Of a stretch of 53,818 bases of DNA, positions 34,656 through 43,649 are shown piece after piece. Source of the DNA: JAJYLM01 sp964547905 (GTDB taxonomy: Bacteria > JAMCPX01); the NCBI GenBank assembly GCA_964547905.1, contig CAZJPN010000090.1:1-53818 (forward strand), given 5' to 3'. Position 1 is the first letter of the stretch, and each line of letters opens with the position of its first letter. The notes under the pieces are model-generated. The model saw only the letters and a program-made list of their open reading frames with translations. It was not told the origin of the DNA and ran no database searches. The position numbers were made by a program, and so were the translations under genes.

Positions 34656-35873
34656 TTAAAAAAGTATTTGGAATTGTACCGTAGCTATATCCTGGCTCAT
34701 CGCATTGACACCCGCGACCTTGCCGTTTTCACTGTCGACCAAATACTCAGCCTTTATGTTTGCCTCGTGTTCTTTGATCCAATAATTAACACCAAAGTGG
34801 TATCGTGTAAATTTAAGATATGTACCATTTGAAGGTGTCTCGGAACTCGAAAAATTGTCGATCTTTATAACAGGCTCGAGCCTTCCCCAGCCTACAACCC
34901 AAGGGAATAAATAACCAGCTTCTACATAGAATGCCGTTCCATCATTGTAATTGAGGTTATCATAATTATACCTGAGGTATGCTGCCTGCACGGTAACCAC
35001 TCCGCTGTCTATCGATGGATAAGCTATAGGATAATCAAGGAACACATCAACATCGTAGGCACTGTAATTGCCAACCTTTGTAAAATTAACGTTCTCCAGG
35101 TCATCGGATATTGAATTCGGTTGTTCGTCATAACTTGCACCAACCGAAAGGATCCTCTTTGCGCCCAGGTAGGTTCCGGCATAGAAAAATCCAAGTACAT
35201 CATCCGTATTAAACACATTGTACTGCAGTCTGCCGGTAAATCTTTTCGTGTCGTTTGGATTCAAAACCGCGGTGCTTGTTGTTATCTTCGTGGCTTGTGC
35301 ATCTTGGCCATTCGATACAAGAAATATATAATTAAGGTGACCATGAATCACAAAACCGCTCAGTTCAGCACCAAAAACCCTTCCCACCACACTCTGACTG
35401 CCTTCTACAGGATACCTTCCGAATACCGAAGATATATCATAATCCACCGGAAGCAATGAACTTGCTGCCTGCCTGCCGTTATGAGAGAATGGAAGCAGCA
35501 ACATGCCCATGTCAAGCTTTAGGTCATTCTTGTAAAGATGCAGCGTGATGTATGCATCCTGAACAAAGAAACTGGGATTATTGTTACCCCTTTTGCCGTA
35601 GTCAGGCTCATCCGTCTCAACAAAGTAATTCACAAACGGTGTTACATCACCAAAAAGAAGAATCCTTGCCCTCCTAACAAAGAAGTCCCCTGCCCAACCC
35701 TTTTCATTGTATGTTGCATTCTGCTCTGCCTGAGCCTGTACCTGTAATAAAAATTTTACAGTGGTTGATGCGTCTTTACCCTCTGTAACTGTTACAGCAT
35801 AAGAACTGCGTACGACGCTCAAAATCATGAAGATGGAAACAACGGAAGCTAAAACCAATAAACTATGTTTCAT
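34656..35873 (-). CDS. Outer-membrane porin of the phosphate-selective porin O/P type
   Basis: A 405-residue beta-barrel protein with an N-terminal signal peptide (hydrophobic core LLVLASVVSIFMILSVV, cleavage likely after SSYA, residues 23-26) and a terminal phenylalanine in VQFQILF as in outer-membrane barrels. Internal features match OprP/OprO-like porins: VRRARILLFGDVTPFVNYFVETD near the N-terminus, MGMLLLPFSHNG and alternating amphipathic strands. It lies 15 nt after acs and ahead of a terminator, so it belongs to the transporter-synthetase operon. That context suggests the pore serves organic anions such as acetate rather than phosphate (inference). An AGGAGG ribosome site precedes the ATG. 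Confidence 0.82.
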   Translation of the reverse strand: MKHSLLVLASVVSIFMILSVVRSSYAVTVTEGKDASTTVKFLLQVQAQAEQNATYNEKGWAGDFFVRRARILLFGDVTPFVNYFVETDEPDYGKRGNNNPSFFVQDAYITLHLYKNDLKLDMGMLLLPFSHNGRQAASSLLPVDYDISSVFGRYPVEGSQSVVGRVFGAELSGFVIHGHLNYIFLVSNGQDAQATKITTSTAVLNPNDTKRFTGRLQYNVFNTDDVLGFFYAGTYLGAKRILSVGASYDEQPNSISDDLENVNFTKVGNYSAYDVDVFLDYPIAYPSIDSGVVTVQAAYLRYNYDNLNYNDGTAFYVEAGYLFPWVVGWGRLEPVIKIDNFSSSETPSNGTYLKFTRYHFGVNYWIKEHEANIKAEYLVDSENGKVAGVNAMSQDIATVQFQILF

Positions 35874-35888
35874 ATATCCTCCTTATAT

Positions 35889-37994
35889 TTATTTTTCTTC
35901 CCCGAAGCGTTCAAGATCCTCCGGGGCTTTTTCCGCAGCTACCTTCTCTTTGCCCTGAACAAGAACACGTATCTTTTCAACGACATCTGCATTGGCAAGC
36001 GTGGTTACATCACCTATATTAAATCGGTTTGAAATGGCCGAAAGTACCCGGCGCATAATCTTACCGGATCGTGTTTTCGGCATGTCGGGCACTATGTAAA
36101 TATTTTGGGGTCTGGCTATCTTGCCGATCTCTTTTTCAATCATTGCCACTACCTTTTGTGCTATCTTTTCCCCCTGATTTTCGTAGCCAGGCTTTAAAGC
36201 TATATAAACAACAGGCACCCTGCCTTTTACCTCATCCACAACAGGCACGACCGCTGCTTCCGCAACCTCTGGAACCATGATGCACGCGGATTCCAGCTCC
36301 TTTGTTCCAAGGCGGTGTCCTGCAACGTTGATTACATCATCGATCCTGCCAAGTATTCTGTAATACCCATCTTCGGCTTGCATGGCACCATCACCGGCAA
36401 AATAAGGCCAATCGTGCCAATCCTTGCTGTTTTTGTTCTTGCAGTATTTTTCATAATAGGTTTTTACAAACCGATCCGGATCACCCCATATTGTCTGAAA
36501 GATACCCGGCCATGGATTACGAATACAGATATTCCCTGCCCTGCCCGAGCCTTTTTCGATTTCTTTGCCGTTTTCGTCATATATGACCGGATATATGCCG
36601 GGCATTCCGGGTCCTGCACTGCCAGGCTTCATTGGTTTGAGTGCCGGAACAGTGCTGCATAGAAATCCGCCGTTTTCCGTCTGCCACCACGTATCAACAA
36701 TAGCGGCCTCCTTCTTTCCAACTTCATAATAGTACCATCTCCACACATCAGGCTCTATTGGCTCTCCAACGGTTGTCATATGTTTGAAATGATAGTTATA
36801 TTTGGCCGGCTCGTTGGGACCCGACTTCCTTAACATACGTATGGATGTCGGTGCCGTGTGAAAGATGTTGACGTTGAGACGCTCGGCTATCTTCCATGGC
36901 CGTCCCGCATCAGGATACGTCGGTACACCTTCGTACATAACGCTTGTCGCTGCAAGAGCAAGGGGGCCGTAGACGATGTATGAGTGCCCGGTAATCCACC
37001 CTATGTCAGCCATACACCAGTACACATCCTCCGGATGAATATCCTGTATGTATTTCGATGTGCCTGCTACGTATGAAAGATACCCGCCGATGCTGTGCTG
37101 GGCGCCCTTTGGCTTACCCGTTGTGCCGCTGGTATACATGATAAACAAGGGTGATTCCGCAGGCATGGATACCGGCTCAACCTTTGCACCTCGGAAATCT
37201 TTCAGAAGTTCATCGACAAAGAAATCCCTGCCCTTTACCATGGGAGATTTGGATGCATACTGTCCTTTGTGTCTTCTCCACACGAGTACCTTATCGACCT
37301 TCTGTCCAAGCTCCTCGGCCCTTTGTACAGCTATATCTGCATTGGCCTTATGATCGATGAGAGTGCCAGATCTATAATAACCGTCTATGGTCACAAGGAC
37401 CGTGCTTCCCGAATCCTGAATCCTGTCACCGCATGCCTGTCCGCTGAACCCGCCGTACACCTCTGAATGGATGATACCAAGCCGTGCACTTGCAAGCATT
37501 GATATGGGTAGTTCCGGCACCATGGGCAGATGGAATGTTACTCTGTCGCCTGTTTTGAGTCCGGCAAAATCCTTCAGCAACGCGGCAAATTCATTTATCC
37601 TTACAAAAAGCTCCTGATAGGTAATTACCTCATCCGATTCTTCCTCAGGCTCCGGTACCCAGATGAGTGCAGCCTTGTTTTTATACTTCTGCAGATGCCG
37701 GTCAACGCAGTTATAGCTCGCATTCAATTTGCCGCCCACGAACCATTTCCAGAACGGCGGATTGCTTGTATCAAGCGTTGTATGCCAGTACCTGTCCCAT
37801 GAAAGCATATCCGCATATTCTTTAAAGCATTCAGGAAAATTTTTTTCGCTAAAACGTTCGTATATATTCGGATCCGCCATATTTGCCTGGGCAACAAACG
37901 TTGTTGGTGGATAGATAAGCTCCTCTTCCTTCCAGTGAACAGCAATCTCCGCCTCGCTAAATCCTCTTCCGTTCTGTTTGATTTCATTTGCCAT
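35889..37994 (-). CDS. acs: Acetyl-CoA synthetase (AMP-forming)
   Basis: A 701-residue ligase, slightly longer than the usual 650, activating acetate (or another short acid) to acyl-CoA with ATP. It has the N-terminal ACS domain (PNIYERF, WDRYWHTTLD, FVGGKLNASYNCVDRH), the ATP loop YTSGTTGKPKGAQHS, DIGWITGHSYIVYGPL, DTWWQTENGG and the hinge GRIDDVINVAGHRLGT. The catalytic lysine in KTRSGKIMRR (about K644) is the residue that protein acetyltransferases modify in this family. I chose the ATG at 37994, preceded by AAAGGAGG; upstream in-frame ATGs lack one. It is the second gene of the satP-acs-porin operon (135-nt gap without terminator). Confidence 0.94.
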   Translation of the reverse strand: MANEIKQNGRGFSEAEIAVHWKEEELIYPPTTFVAQANMADPNIYERFSEKNFPECFKEYADMLSWDRYWHTTLDTSNPPFWKWFVGGKLNASYNCVDRHLQKYKNKAALIWVPEPEEESDEVITYQELFVRINEFAALLKDFAGLKTGDRVTFHLPMVPELPISMLASARLGIIHSEVYGGFSGQACGDRIQDSGSTVLVTIDGYYRSGTLIDHKANADIAVQRAEELGQKVDKVLVWRRHKGQYASKSPMVKGRDFFVDELLKDFRGAKVEPVSMPAESPLFIMYTSGTTGKPKGAQHSIGGYLSYVAGTSKYIQDIHPEDVYWCMADIGWITGHSYIVYGPLALAATSVMYEGVPTYPDAGRPWKIAERLNVNIFHTAPTSIRMLRKSGPNEPAKYNYHFKHMTTVGEPIEPDVWRWYYYEVGKKEAAIVDTWWQTENGGFLCSTVPALKPMKPGSAGPGMPGIYPVIYDENGKEIEKGSGRAGNICIRNPWPGIFQTIWGDPDRFVKTYYEKYCKNKNSKDWHDWPYFAGDGAMQAEDGYYRILGRIDDVINVAGHRLGTKELESACIMVPEVAEAAVVPVVDEVKGRVPVVYIALKPGYENQGEKIAQKVVAMIEKEIGKIARPQNIYIVPDMPKTRSGKIMRRVLSAISNRFNIGDVTTLANADVVEKIRVLVQGKEKVAAEKAPEDLERFGEEK

Positions 37995-38129
37995 AGTTTT
38001 ATTAACCTCCTTTTGTGATGTTTTATGTTGTGCTGCCTTTTTATTTTTCTGCGTACGCATACCCAGCTTCACAGCAGTCCTCTCTCCTCTCTACAGGTTG
38101 TTTGCTGAAACGACTGTTTGAAACTGTAC

Positions 38130-38726
38130 TTATTTAACAGGACCAACGGGCCAGACTATTTTGCCATAAACCTCATTCAAAACCTGGGCAAGACCCGCAT
38201 AAATTGCCGATAGGCCACAGATGATCCCCTCATATCCTGCTATCAGATGGATTATCTTGCTGCCGGTTGCATCACCCGCCGCAAGTAAGAAAAACAAAAC
38301 GAACAATGTGAAGAATACAAATTGAAGTGCTTTGTTCAGCTTCAATGTACCGATGTACATAACCAGCGTAAAAATACCCCACAGGATTAAATAGGCTACC
38401 ATCCCGCCTGTATCCTGCCCTCCGATCCAACCCCATTTTCCAAAGAAAATAAGCCCAACCAGAGTTAACCAGAAAAGTCCATACGATGTGAATGCGGTAG
38501 CACCGAAGGTATTTTTTTTCTTCCATTCTTCGATACCCGCTATAACCTGAGCAATACCTCCGTAAAAAACACCCATTGCCATGATCATACTTCCAAGAGA
38601 AATTATCCCCGCGTTTGCAAGATTCAAAAGTACTGTTGTCATGCCAAAACCTAATAAGCCCAATGGTGCAGGATTTCCTGTTGTGTCTTGAATTGTGGTT
38701 AAAACCACCTGTTTTTCTTCTGACAT
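38130..38726 (-). CDS. satP: Acetate transporter of the GPR1/FUN34/SatP (YaaH) family
   Basis: A 198-residue six-helix inner-membrane protein. The family signature NPAPLGLLGFGMTTVLLNLANAG (about 17-39) is complete, and GGIAQVIAGIEEWKKKNTFGATAFTSYGLFW follows. It takes up acetate or succinate by proton coupling or as a channel. It is the first gene of the operon with acs and the porin, downstream of the sigma-54 promoter at 38786-38801; AAAGGAGG precedes the start codon. Its position links transport directly to acetate activation. Confidence 0.93.
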   Translation of the reverse strand: MSEEKQVVLTTIQDTTGNPAPLGLLGFGMTTVLLNLANAGIISLGSMIMAMGVFYGGIAQVIAGIEEWKKKNTFGATAFTSYGLFWLTLVGLIFFGKWGWIGGQDTGGMVAYLILWGIFTLVMYIGTLKLNKALQFVFFTLFVLFFLLAAGDATGSKIIHLIAGYEGIICGLSAIYAGLAQVLNEVYGKIVWPVGPVK

Positions 38727-38785
38727 AAACTACCTCCTTTAGAATTTTTTGATATGAACAATGCCCCCAGCTCTCTGAAAATCAA

Positions 38786-38801
38786 AGCAAAATAAATGCC
38801 A
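38786..38801 (-). promoter_or_regulatory. Sigma-54 (-24/-12) promoter of satP-acs-porin
   Basis: On the minus strand the sequence is TGGCATTTATTTTGCT. The -24 TGGCA and -12 TTGCT elements match the consensus with the required 5-nt spacing, and only one base of the -24 TGGCAC box differs. The start point would be about 38775, giving a leader of about 49 nt before satP. Confidence 0.85.
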
Positions 38802-38875
38802 GACAAGAAAAAACTATTGAGTGTTTATTTTTTAAGGAGTTACATACATAGATTTCTTTTGCAGATGCGTGCGAC

Positions 38876-38921
38876 GTAACTTGAAGTAACCGAAGAGAAC
38901 ACACCATTACTTTTAGTAACA
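38876..38921. promoter_or_regulatory. Array of five GTAAC-like boxes at exact 10-bp spacing (candidate NtrC-type enhancer)
   Basis: GTAAC at 38876 and 38886, AGAAC at 38896, ATTAC at 38906 and GTAAC(A) at 38916: each box is one helical turn from the next, so all face one side of the DNA. It lies 75-120 bp upstream of the -24 element, the usual place for an enhancer of sigma-54 promoters. The GTTAC half-site resembles that recalled for Pseudomonas CbrB (TGTTAC), though the spacing differs. Confidence 0.65.
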
Positions 38922-38975
38922 GGGCAACAACGTATAAACGTACAGAGTAATATCGTTAAAAGATTTGGATTGTTT

Positions 38976-40358
38976 TTACACTTCCTCTGACTTCTTGTTT
39001 ATCCCGAATTTTTCAAGCCTGTACTGAAGTGTCCTATAGCTCATGCCGAGAAGATTTGCAGCCTTGGAAATAACACCGTCCGATTTTTTCATAGCCTTAA
39101 CGAGTATCTCTCTTTCAAGTTCATAGAAATTTATGCCCGTTTCCGGCAGGTCCAATTCATACTTATTTATTTCTATCGGCGTAACCTTCACCTCGAGCGG
39201 CAGATCGTCTTTTGTTATAGTATTCCCTTCGGTCAAAAGCACCGTCCTTTCGATAACAGATTCAAGCTGTCTCACGTTTCCAGGCCAACCATACTTCAAA
39301 AGCAGGGAAACAGCATCGTCGTCAAGTTTGTTTATATGCTTAGAATGAATGTTATTATACTTTTTCAAAAAATGCTCTATGAGTATAGGTATGTCTGTTT
39401 TTCTTTCCCTCAGAGGCGGGATCTGTATGGGAATCACATTCAACCGGTAATAAAGATCTTCCCTGAACCTGCCGTTTTTAATCTCCTGTTCGATGATTTT
39501 GTTCGTTGCTGCTATAATCCTTATATCAACATCCATAATCTCAGAACTACCCAGAGGCTTGATCTCTCTGTTCTGTATCAATCTCAGCAACTTTGCCTGC
39601 ACGGCAAGACTGAGCTCGCTGATCTCATCGAGGAAGAGCGTACCTCCATTGCTTGCTCCGATAATGCCCTGTTTCGAGGTACCTGCCCCTGTAAAGGCAC
39701 CCTTCTCATAGCCGAACAACTCACTCTCTATAAGTGCTTCGGGTATTGCAGCACAATTTACAGCGGAAAATGCCGTATCCTTTCTCAAACTCAAATTATG
39801 GATGGCCTTTGCAATAAGCTCTTTACCCGTACCGCTTTCACCCGTTATTAAAACTGTGGAGTTGGTCGGGGCTATCTTTCTGATGATTTTTTTTATATCT
39901 TCGACAATACCGCTGCCTCCGATTATTATGTCCAGCCCTTCTCCCTTTATGATAGCCCTTAATTCTCTGTTCTCTTTATCAAGCCTCTTCAGTTCAAGAG
40001 CGTTCTTCACGATCATCAGGAGGCGATCCATGTCGATAGGTTTTGTGATGTAGTCAAAGGCTTTTTTCTTTATTGCTTCAACGGCCTTTGATATAGTTCC
40101 ATATCCTGTAAGGATTATAACGAGCGGCGGATCTGGTATTGAAGAAAGTGTCTCAAGCAGCTTCATGCCGTCCATACCGGGCATTGCCTGATCAGTGATA
40201 ACAAGGTCAATAGGATTGATCTTTGCGATATCAATAACCTCATGCGGCTTATTCGTACCTTTTACATTGTACCCATGATCCTCAAGTATCTTGACTATAA
40301 TCTCGGCCTGTCTTATTTCATCGTCAACAACAACTATATTATACTGCATTGTATACAC
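38976..40358 (-). CDS. NtrC-family sigma-54 response regulator (AtoC/ZraR-like)
   Basis: A 460-residue activator with a receiver domain (DD at 12-13, phospho-acceptor D56 in LVITDQAMP, TGYG, TKP) and an AAA+ domain with GESGTGKE, GAFTGA and DEISELSLAVQAKLLR. The C-terminal Fis-type HTH has SKAANLLGMSYRTLQYRLEKFG. It overlaps the adjacent kinase gene by about 20 nt; the ATG three codons later (40349) is equally possible. It ends 55 nt before the GTAAC array of the satP promoter, so it may well be the activator, in competition with the CbrB-like protein as a candidate. The target set is not known. Confidence 0.92.
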   Translation of the reverse strand: MYTMQYNIVVVDDEIRQAEIIVKILEDHGYNVKGTNKPHEVIDIAKINPIDLVITDQAMPGMDGMKLLETLSSIPDPPLVIILTGYGTISKAVEAIKKKAFDYITKPIDMDRLLMIVKNALELKRLDKENRELRAIIKGEGLDIIIGGSGIVEDIKKIIRKIAPTNSTVLITGESGTGKELIAKAIHNLSLRKDTAFSAVNCAAIPEALIESELFGYEKGAFTGAGTSKQGIIGASNGGTLFLDEISELSLAVQAKLLRLIQNREIKPLGSSEIMDVDIRIIAATNKIIEQEIKNGRFREDLYYRLNVIPIQIPPLRERKTDIPILIEHFLKKYNNIHSKHINKLDDDAVSLLLKYGWPGNVRQLESVIERTVLLTEGNTITKDDLPLEVKVTPIEINKYELDLPETGINFYELEREILVKAMKKSDGVISKAANLLGMSYRTLQYRLEKFGINKKSEEV

Positions 40359-41874
40359 CCGATCTTGTCAAAGGTAGATGGACTATAAATTCAGTGCACT
40401 TATCCTTTGTGGTTGTAACTGTAATGCTCCCATTATGCTGGGAAATAACATCATTACTTATGGAAAGACCGAGTCCTATACCTGTTTCTTTTGTCGTAAA
40501 AAATGGCTCAAAGATCTTGTCAACAATCTCATCCGGTATGCCAGAGCCGCTGTCATGGAAAAAAACCCTGCATCCCGTGTTATCCGATAAGAGTTTTATG
40601 TCAAGCGTGCCGCCGTAAGGCATCGCATCCATGGCATTCAGCACGATATTGAGAAAGGCCGTTTTTAATTGCTCTGCCTCTCCTGATACGTATACCTGAT
40701 CATCCGGCAATATCAAGTTGAGCATTATACTCTGAGACTCAACTTTATTCTTTATAAGTCCTGCCAATTGCTCAAGAAGCATGTTTATGCTGATTATCTC
40801 TTTATTCCCAATCATTGTCTTTCCATGATTCAGGAATTGTTCTGTAAGCCTGTTCAAGCGGTACAGCTCGGCCTTTATAGTGTCCATCGTATTTATGAAT
40901 TCATCCTTTGTCTTTTCGTCGAGTACAGCGGCTTTTGTCTTAAGGTGATCTATGCTCAGGTTTATAAGATTTAAAGGGTTCTTAATCTCATGGGCAAGAC
41001 CCGCCGAGAGCTGTCCAAGCCTTGAAAGTTCCTCTGACTTGTGCAGTTTGTCTTCGAGTTCTTTCTTCTCGGATAAGTTCCTGACCATGTTATTGAAGCC
41101 TTTGTTCAGTGTGCCGATCTCATCGTTGCGATCCTCGATTAATCGGACGGAAAGGTCACCGTCCGAAACCATTTTTTCTGCATCGATAACATTATATATC
41201 GGCTTTGTGTATCTGTTCGAAAGGTACATAATCGCAACGATACCAAGGCTCAGGATGATTACCGTAACAAAAATCCTTTCATAAAAGGTCGATTCCAGCA
41301 TCTGTTGGATATCATCCAGATGCATGACTATATGGGCGTAACCCAACTGTACATTACCGACGATGATAGGGACGATGATATTGTAGGATTTCTGCGGCAG
41401 CGTCTCGTGTACCTCTCCAAGATTGGCGGTTATCATAAATTCCCTCTTGGGATGGATGATGGATATCATCTTGCCCCTGTGTTTCGGGTTTGAACTCGCG
41501 ATGATCTGATTTTCGTTGTTGACGATGGATATTTCCTTAACACCCTTTTCCTTAAGGCTTTTTATGTACGACTGCAGCCTTGCCTCGTCTGTTTTGCCCG
41601 TGCCCATGGTCAACTGCTGAACCCCGATCTGAATTGCCGAGGAAAGTTCGAGTGTGTCATCCATGATGTTCCGCAAAAGCATGTTCTCACTATTGTAATG
41701 GAGGAATGAAAGCAGTCCTATCATGAGAATCATGATCATGAGCATCGCCAGTGTAAGCTTGAATTTGAGAGGCAGGTTATAAAACTTCTGTTCCAGCCAT
41801 TGCCACGGTGATTTTAGTCGTTCACCAATGTCCTTTATTATTTGCTTTATTTTGTTTCTCATTTTAACCTTCAT
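40339..41874 (-). CDS. Membrane sensor histidine kinase with periplasmic sensor and HAMP
   Basis: A 511-residue kinase, partner of the overlapping NtrC-type regulator. Membrane helices are at about 38-62 and 200-222, with a 140-residue periplasmic domain between them containing AIVNNENQIIASSNP-like single-Cache/PAS features. HAMP (about 225-275), the His box GLAHEIKNPLNLINLS (about H295) and HATPase with NIVLNAMDAMPYGG, DSGSGIPDEIVDKIFEPFF and GIGLGLSISNDV follow. It resembles AtoS/ZraS-type kinases. GGGAG precedes the start. Its position between the acetate operon and the dehydratase homologue suggests it senses a short-chain acid, but this is inference. Confidence 0.9.
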   Translation of the reverse strand: MKVKMRNKIKQIIKDIGERLKSPWQWLEQKFYNLPLKFKLTLAMLMIMILMIGLLSFLHYNSENMLLRNIMDDTLELSSAIQIGVQQLTMGTGKTDEARLQSYIKSLKEKGVKEISIVNNENQIIASSNPKHRGKMISIIHPKREFMITANLGEVHETLPQKSYNIIVPIIVGNVQLGYAHIVMHLDDIQQMLESTFYERIFVTVIILSLGIVAIMYLSNRYTKPIYNVIDAEKMVSDGDLSVRLIEDRNDEIGTLNKGFNNMVRNLSEKKELEDKLHKSEELSRLGQLSAGLAHEIKNPLNLINLSIDHLKTKAAVLDEKTKDEFINTMDTIKAELYRLNRLTEQFLNHGKTMIGNKEIISINMLLEQLAGLIKNKVESQSIMLNLILPDDQVYVSGEAEQLKTAFLNIVLNAMDAMPYGGTLDIKLLSDNTGCRVFFHDSGSGIPDEIVDKIFEPFFTTKETGIGLGLSISNDVISQHNGSITVTTTKDKCTEFIVHLPLTRSGVYNAV

Positions 41875-41907
41875 AACTCCCTAAAGTTTGCTCCATGACT
41901 TCCGTCC

Positions 41908-41974
41908 GTCATTCCTGCGAAAGCAGGAATCCGGAAAACGAAAAGACTGGATTCCGTGTCAAGCACGGAATGAC
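41908..41974. repeat. GTCATTCC double-hairpin intergenic repeat
   Basis: Two hairpins, ATTCCTGC-gaaa-GCAGGAAT and ATTCCGTG-tcaag-CACGGAAT, sit inside outer complementary arms GTCATTCC and GGAATGAC. This cruciform layout is that of the widespread GTCATTCC intergenic repeats of environmental proteobacteria (recollection). It occupies the 170-bp gap between the dehydratase homologue and the kinase. Confidence 0.75.
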
Positions 41975-42044
41975 AAACAAACGAACAACCAACGGCAGGA
42001 TCACATAAATTTCCTTTGAGCCGAACGATTATAAGTCCTCCGAC

Positions 42045-43523
42045 TTATTTTTTTAATGTATTCTTATGCTCATCATCATCCTTTATGCCGCATAGTTTTT
42101 TGGAGAAGTCCTGTTTTTCTTTCATATTGACCAGACGCGATATCATGATCCTTTGTGCCTGCGGGGATCCGGCACCGTGCATGGACTCGGTCAGGTATCC
42201 AACTGCGGCAGTACCGATCGTAAGATTCTCGATTAACCTGAAAATGCGCATCCTGTTTTCCGCAGCAACATTATCCTTGCCTCTGAAATATTTCTTCAAC
42301 CACTTGCCGGTCTCTTCCGATTCAAGATCATCTTCGGACGGCAATGTTACAACAAGACCGCCCGCAATATCTTGTGCAAGCCTTGAAATCTCGTAAGGAA
42401 ACCGCGTTACGTTCTGCTTGTGGACATTTGCAAGCAGCGGATCCACGCTGTACGTCCCGCTGTTTTCTCTGTGCCCCTCTGCAGCACACGCAATGCATCC
42501 ACAGTACAGTGTCTCATTAAGATGGTTCATTTCAACAATTTTATCCTTAACGTGTGAAGCCTTATCGGTGCCATTGTATTCCGAAATGGTCTGTACCGCG
42601 CCGATCAGCACATCACCGACACCTACCTTGCACGCATAACTCTGCCGGTGATATGATGCAAATTGCTCCACAAGCCGGCCTGAAAATTCATACTCTTTAT
42701 ACATAAACACTCGATCCCACGGTACAAAAACATTATCGAATACCGTAAGAGCCTCATGCCCTCCAAAAGAAACATTTCCCTGATCCATCCTGCCGTGTTC
42801 AAGCTTTCTTGTATCACTTGCCTGGCGTCCGATAATATACGCAATCCCTTTGGTGTCACTCGGCACGGCAAAGGAAACCGCGTAATCCCTGTCCTCTTCC
42901 CTCATGGTGATTGTCGGCATCACGATAACCTCATGAGAATTCACAGCGCCTGTTAGATGAACCTTTGCCCCGCGTACGACAATACCATCCTTCCTTTCCT
43001 CAACAACCCTGAGGTAAAGATCCGGATCTTTCTGTTTATGAGGAGGTAAAGACCTGTCACCCTTTGGATCGGTCATTGCACCGGAGCAAACGAGATCATT
43101 CTCCTGGACATATTGGAGATACTTCATAAATCTTTTGTTGTACTCTGTCCCATATTTTGCATCTATATCGTAGGTAACTATCGACAGTGCGCTCAGGGCA
43201 TCCATGCCCACACATCTCTGAAAACAACAGCCTGTATGACTTCCCAGAAGCCTTCCCATCTTGCTCTTTTTCATAAGATCATCGACGCTCTGATGAATAT
43301 GCGTAAAACGATTTATCTTTTTACCCGTAATATGAGAAGTCGCAGTCATTATGTCCTCATGCTCCGGTTTCAAAGCCATGGAGTATGTCATAGCAACAGC
43401 ATTCATGGAGGGCCTGATTATAGGATTATCGACTACGTTTTCAACCTTCTTTCCAAACATGTAGACGGTCAGATTGAGTTTCCTCAAACTCTCGATATAT
43501 TCTTCCGGTGTCTTCATCGCCAT
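42045..43523 (-). CDS. abfD: 4-hydroxybutyryl-CoA dehydratase / vinylacetyl-CoA isomerase homologue (AbfD, HpaB family)
   Basis: A 492-residue flavoprotein of the AbfD branch of the 4-hydroxyphenylacetate 3-hydroxylase superfamily. AbfD converts 4-hydroxybutyryl-CoA to crotonyl-CoA using FAD and an unusual 4Fe-4S cluster held by three Cys and one His. Matching residues here are C100 and C104 (GSHTGCCFQRCVG), H292 and C298 (HRQSYACKVGVGD). In the Clostridium aminobutyricum enzyme I recall H292 and C299, so the His-Cys spacing appears one residue shorter. The start at 43523 is preferred for its GAGAGG site; upstream ATGs are weak. The CoA-transferase and acetate genes nearby fit a 4-hydroxybutyrate or related fermentation, without proving it. 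Confidence 0.8.
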   Translation of the reverse strand: MAMKTPEEYIESLRKLNLTVYMFGKKVENVVDNPIIRPSMNAVAMTYSMALKPEHEDIMTATSHITGKKINRFTHIHQSVDDLMKKSKMGRLLGSHTGCCFQRCVGMDALSALSIVTYDIDAKYGTEYNKRFMKYLQYVQENDLVCSGAMTDPKGDRSLPPHKQKDPDLYLRVVEERKDGIVVRGAKVHLTGAVNSHEVIVMPTITMREEDRDYAVSFAVPSDTKGIAYIIGRQASDTRKLEHGRMDQGNVSFGGHEALTVFDNVFVPWDRVFMYKEYEFSGRLVEQFASYHRQSYACKVGVGDVLIGAVQTISEYNGTDKASHVKDKIVEMNHLNETLYCGCIACAAEGHRENSGTYSVDPLLANVHKQNVTRFPYEISRLAQDIAGGLVVTLPSEDDLESEETGKWLKKYFRGKDNVAAENRMRIFRLIENLTIGTAAVGYLTESMHGAGSPQAQRIMISRLVNMKEKQDFSKKLCGIKDDDEHKNTLKK

Positions 43524-43569
43524 AGTATCCTCTCTTTCTGTGTATAGTATATTCCCCATTGTCCATAAA

Positions 43570-43585
43570 TGCAATAAGGATGCTC
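43570..43585 (-). promoter_or_regulatory. Weaker sigma-54-like promoter candidate upstream of abfD
   Basis: On the minus strand GAGCATCCTTATTGCA: the -12 TTGCA is perfect and the spacing is right, but the -24 GG is AG. The start would be about 43559, 36 nt before the abfD ATG. Confidence 0.4.
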
Positions 43586-43649
43586 GAACACCTCTCTTGC
43601 TTAAAAATTTTATTTCTTTATGTCTGTCGGTTGTGCTATCTCGAATTCT

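Noticed and set aside
38861..38876. Second sigma-54-like site TGCAGATGCGTGCGA upstream of satP
   Set aside because: The spacing is one base short and the -24 GG is lost; the site at 38786-38801 fits far better.
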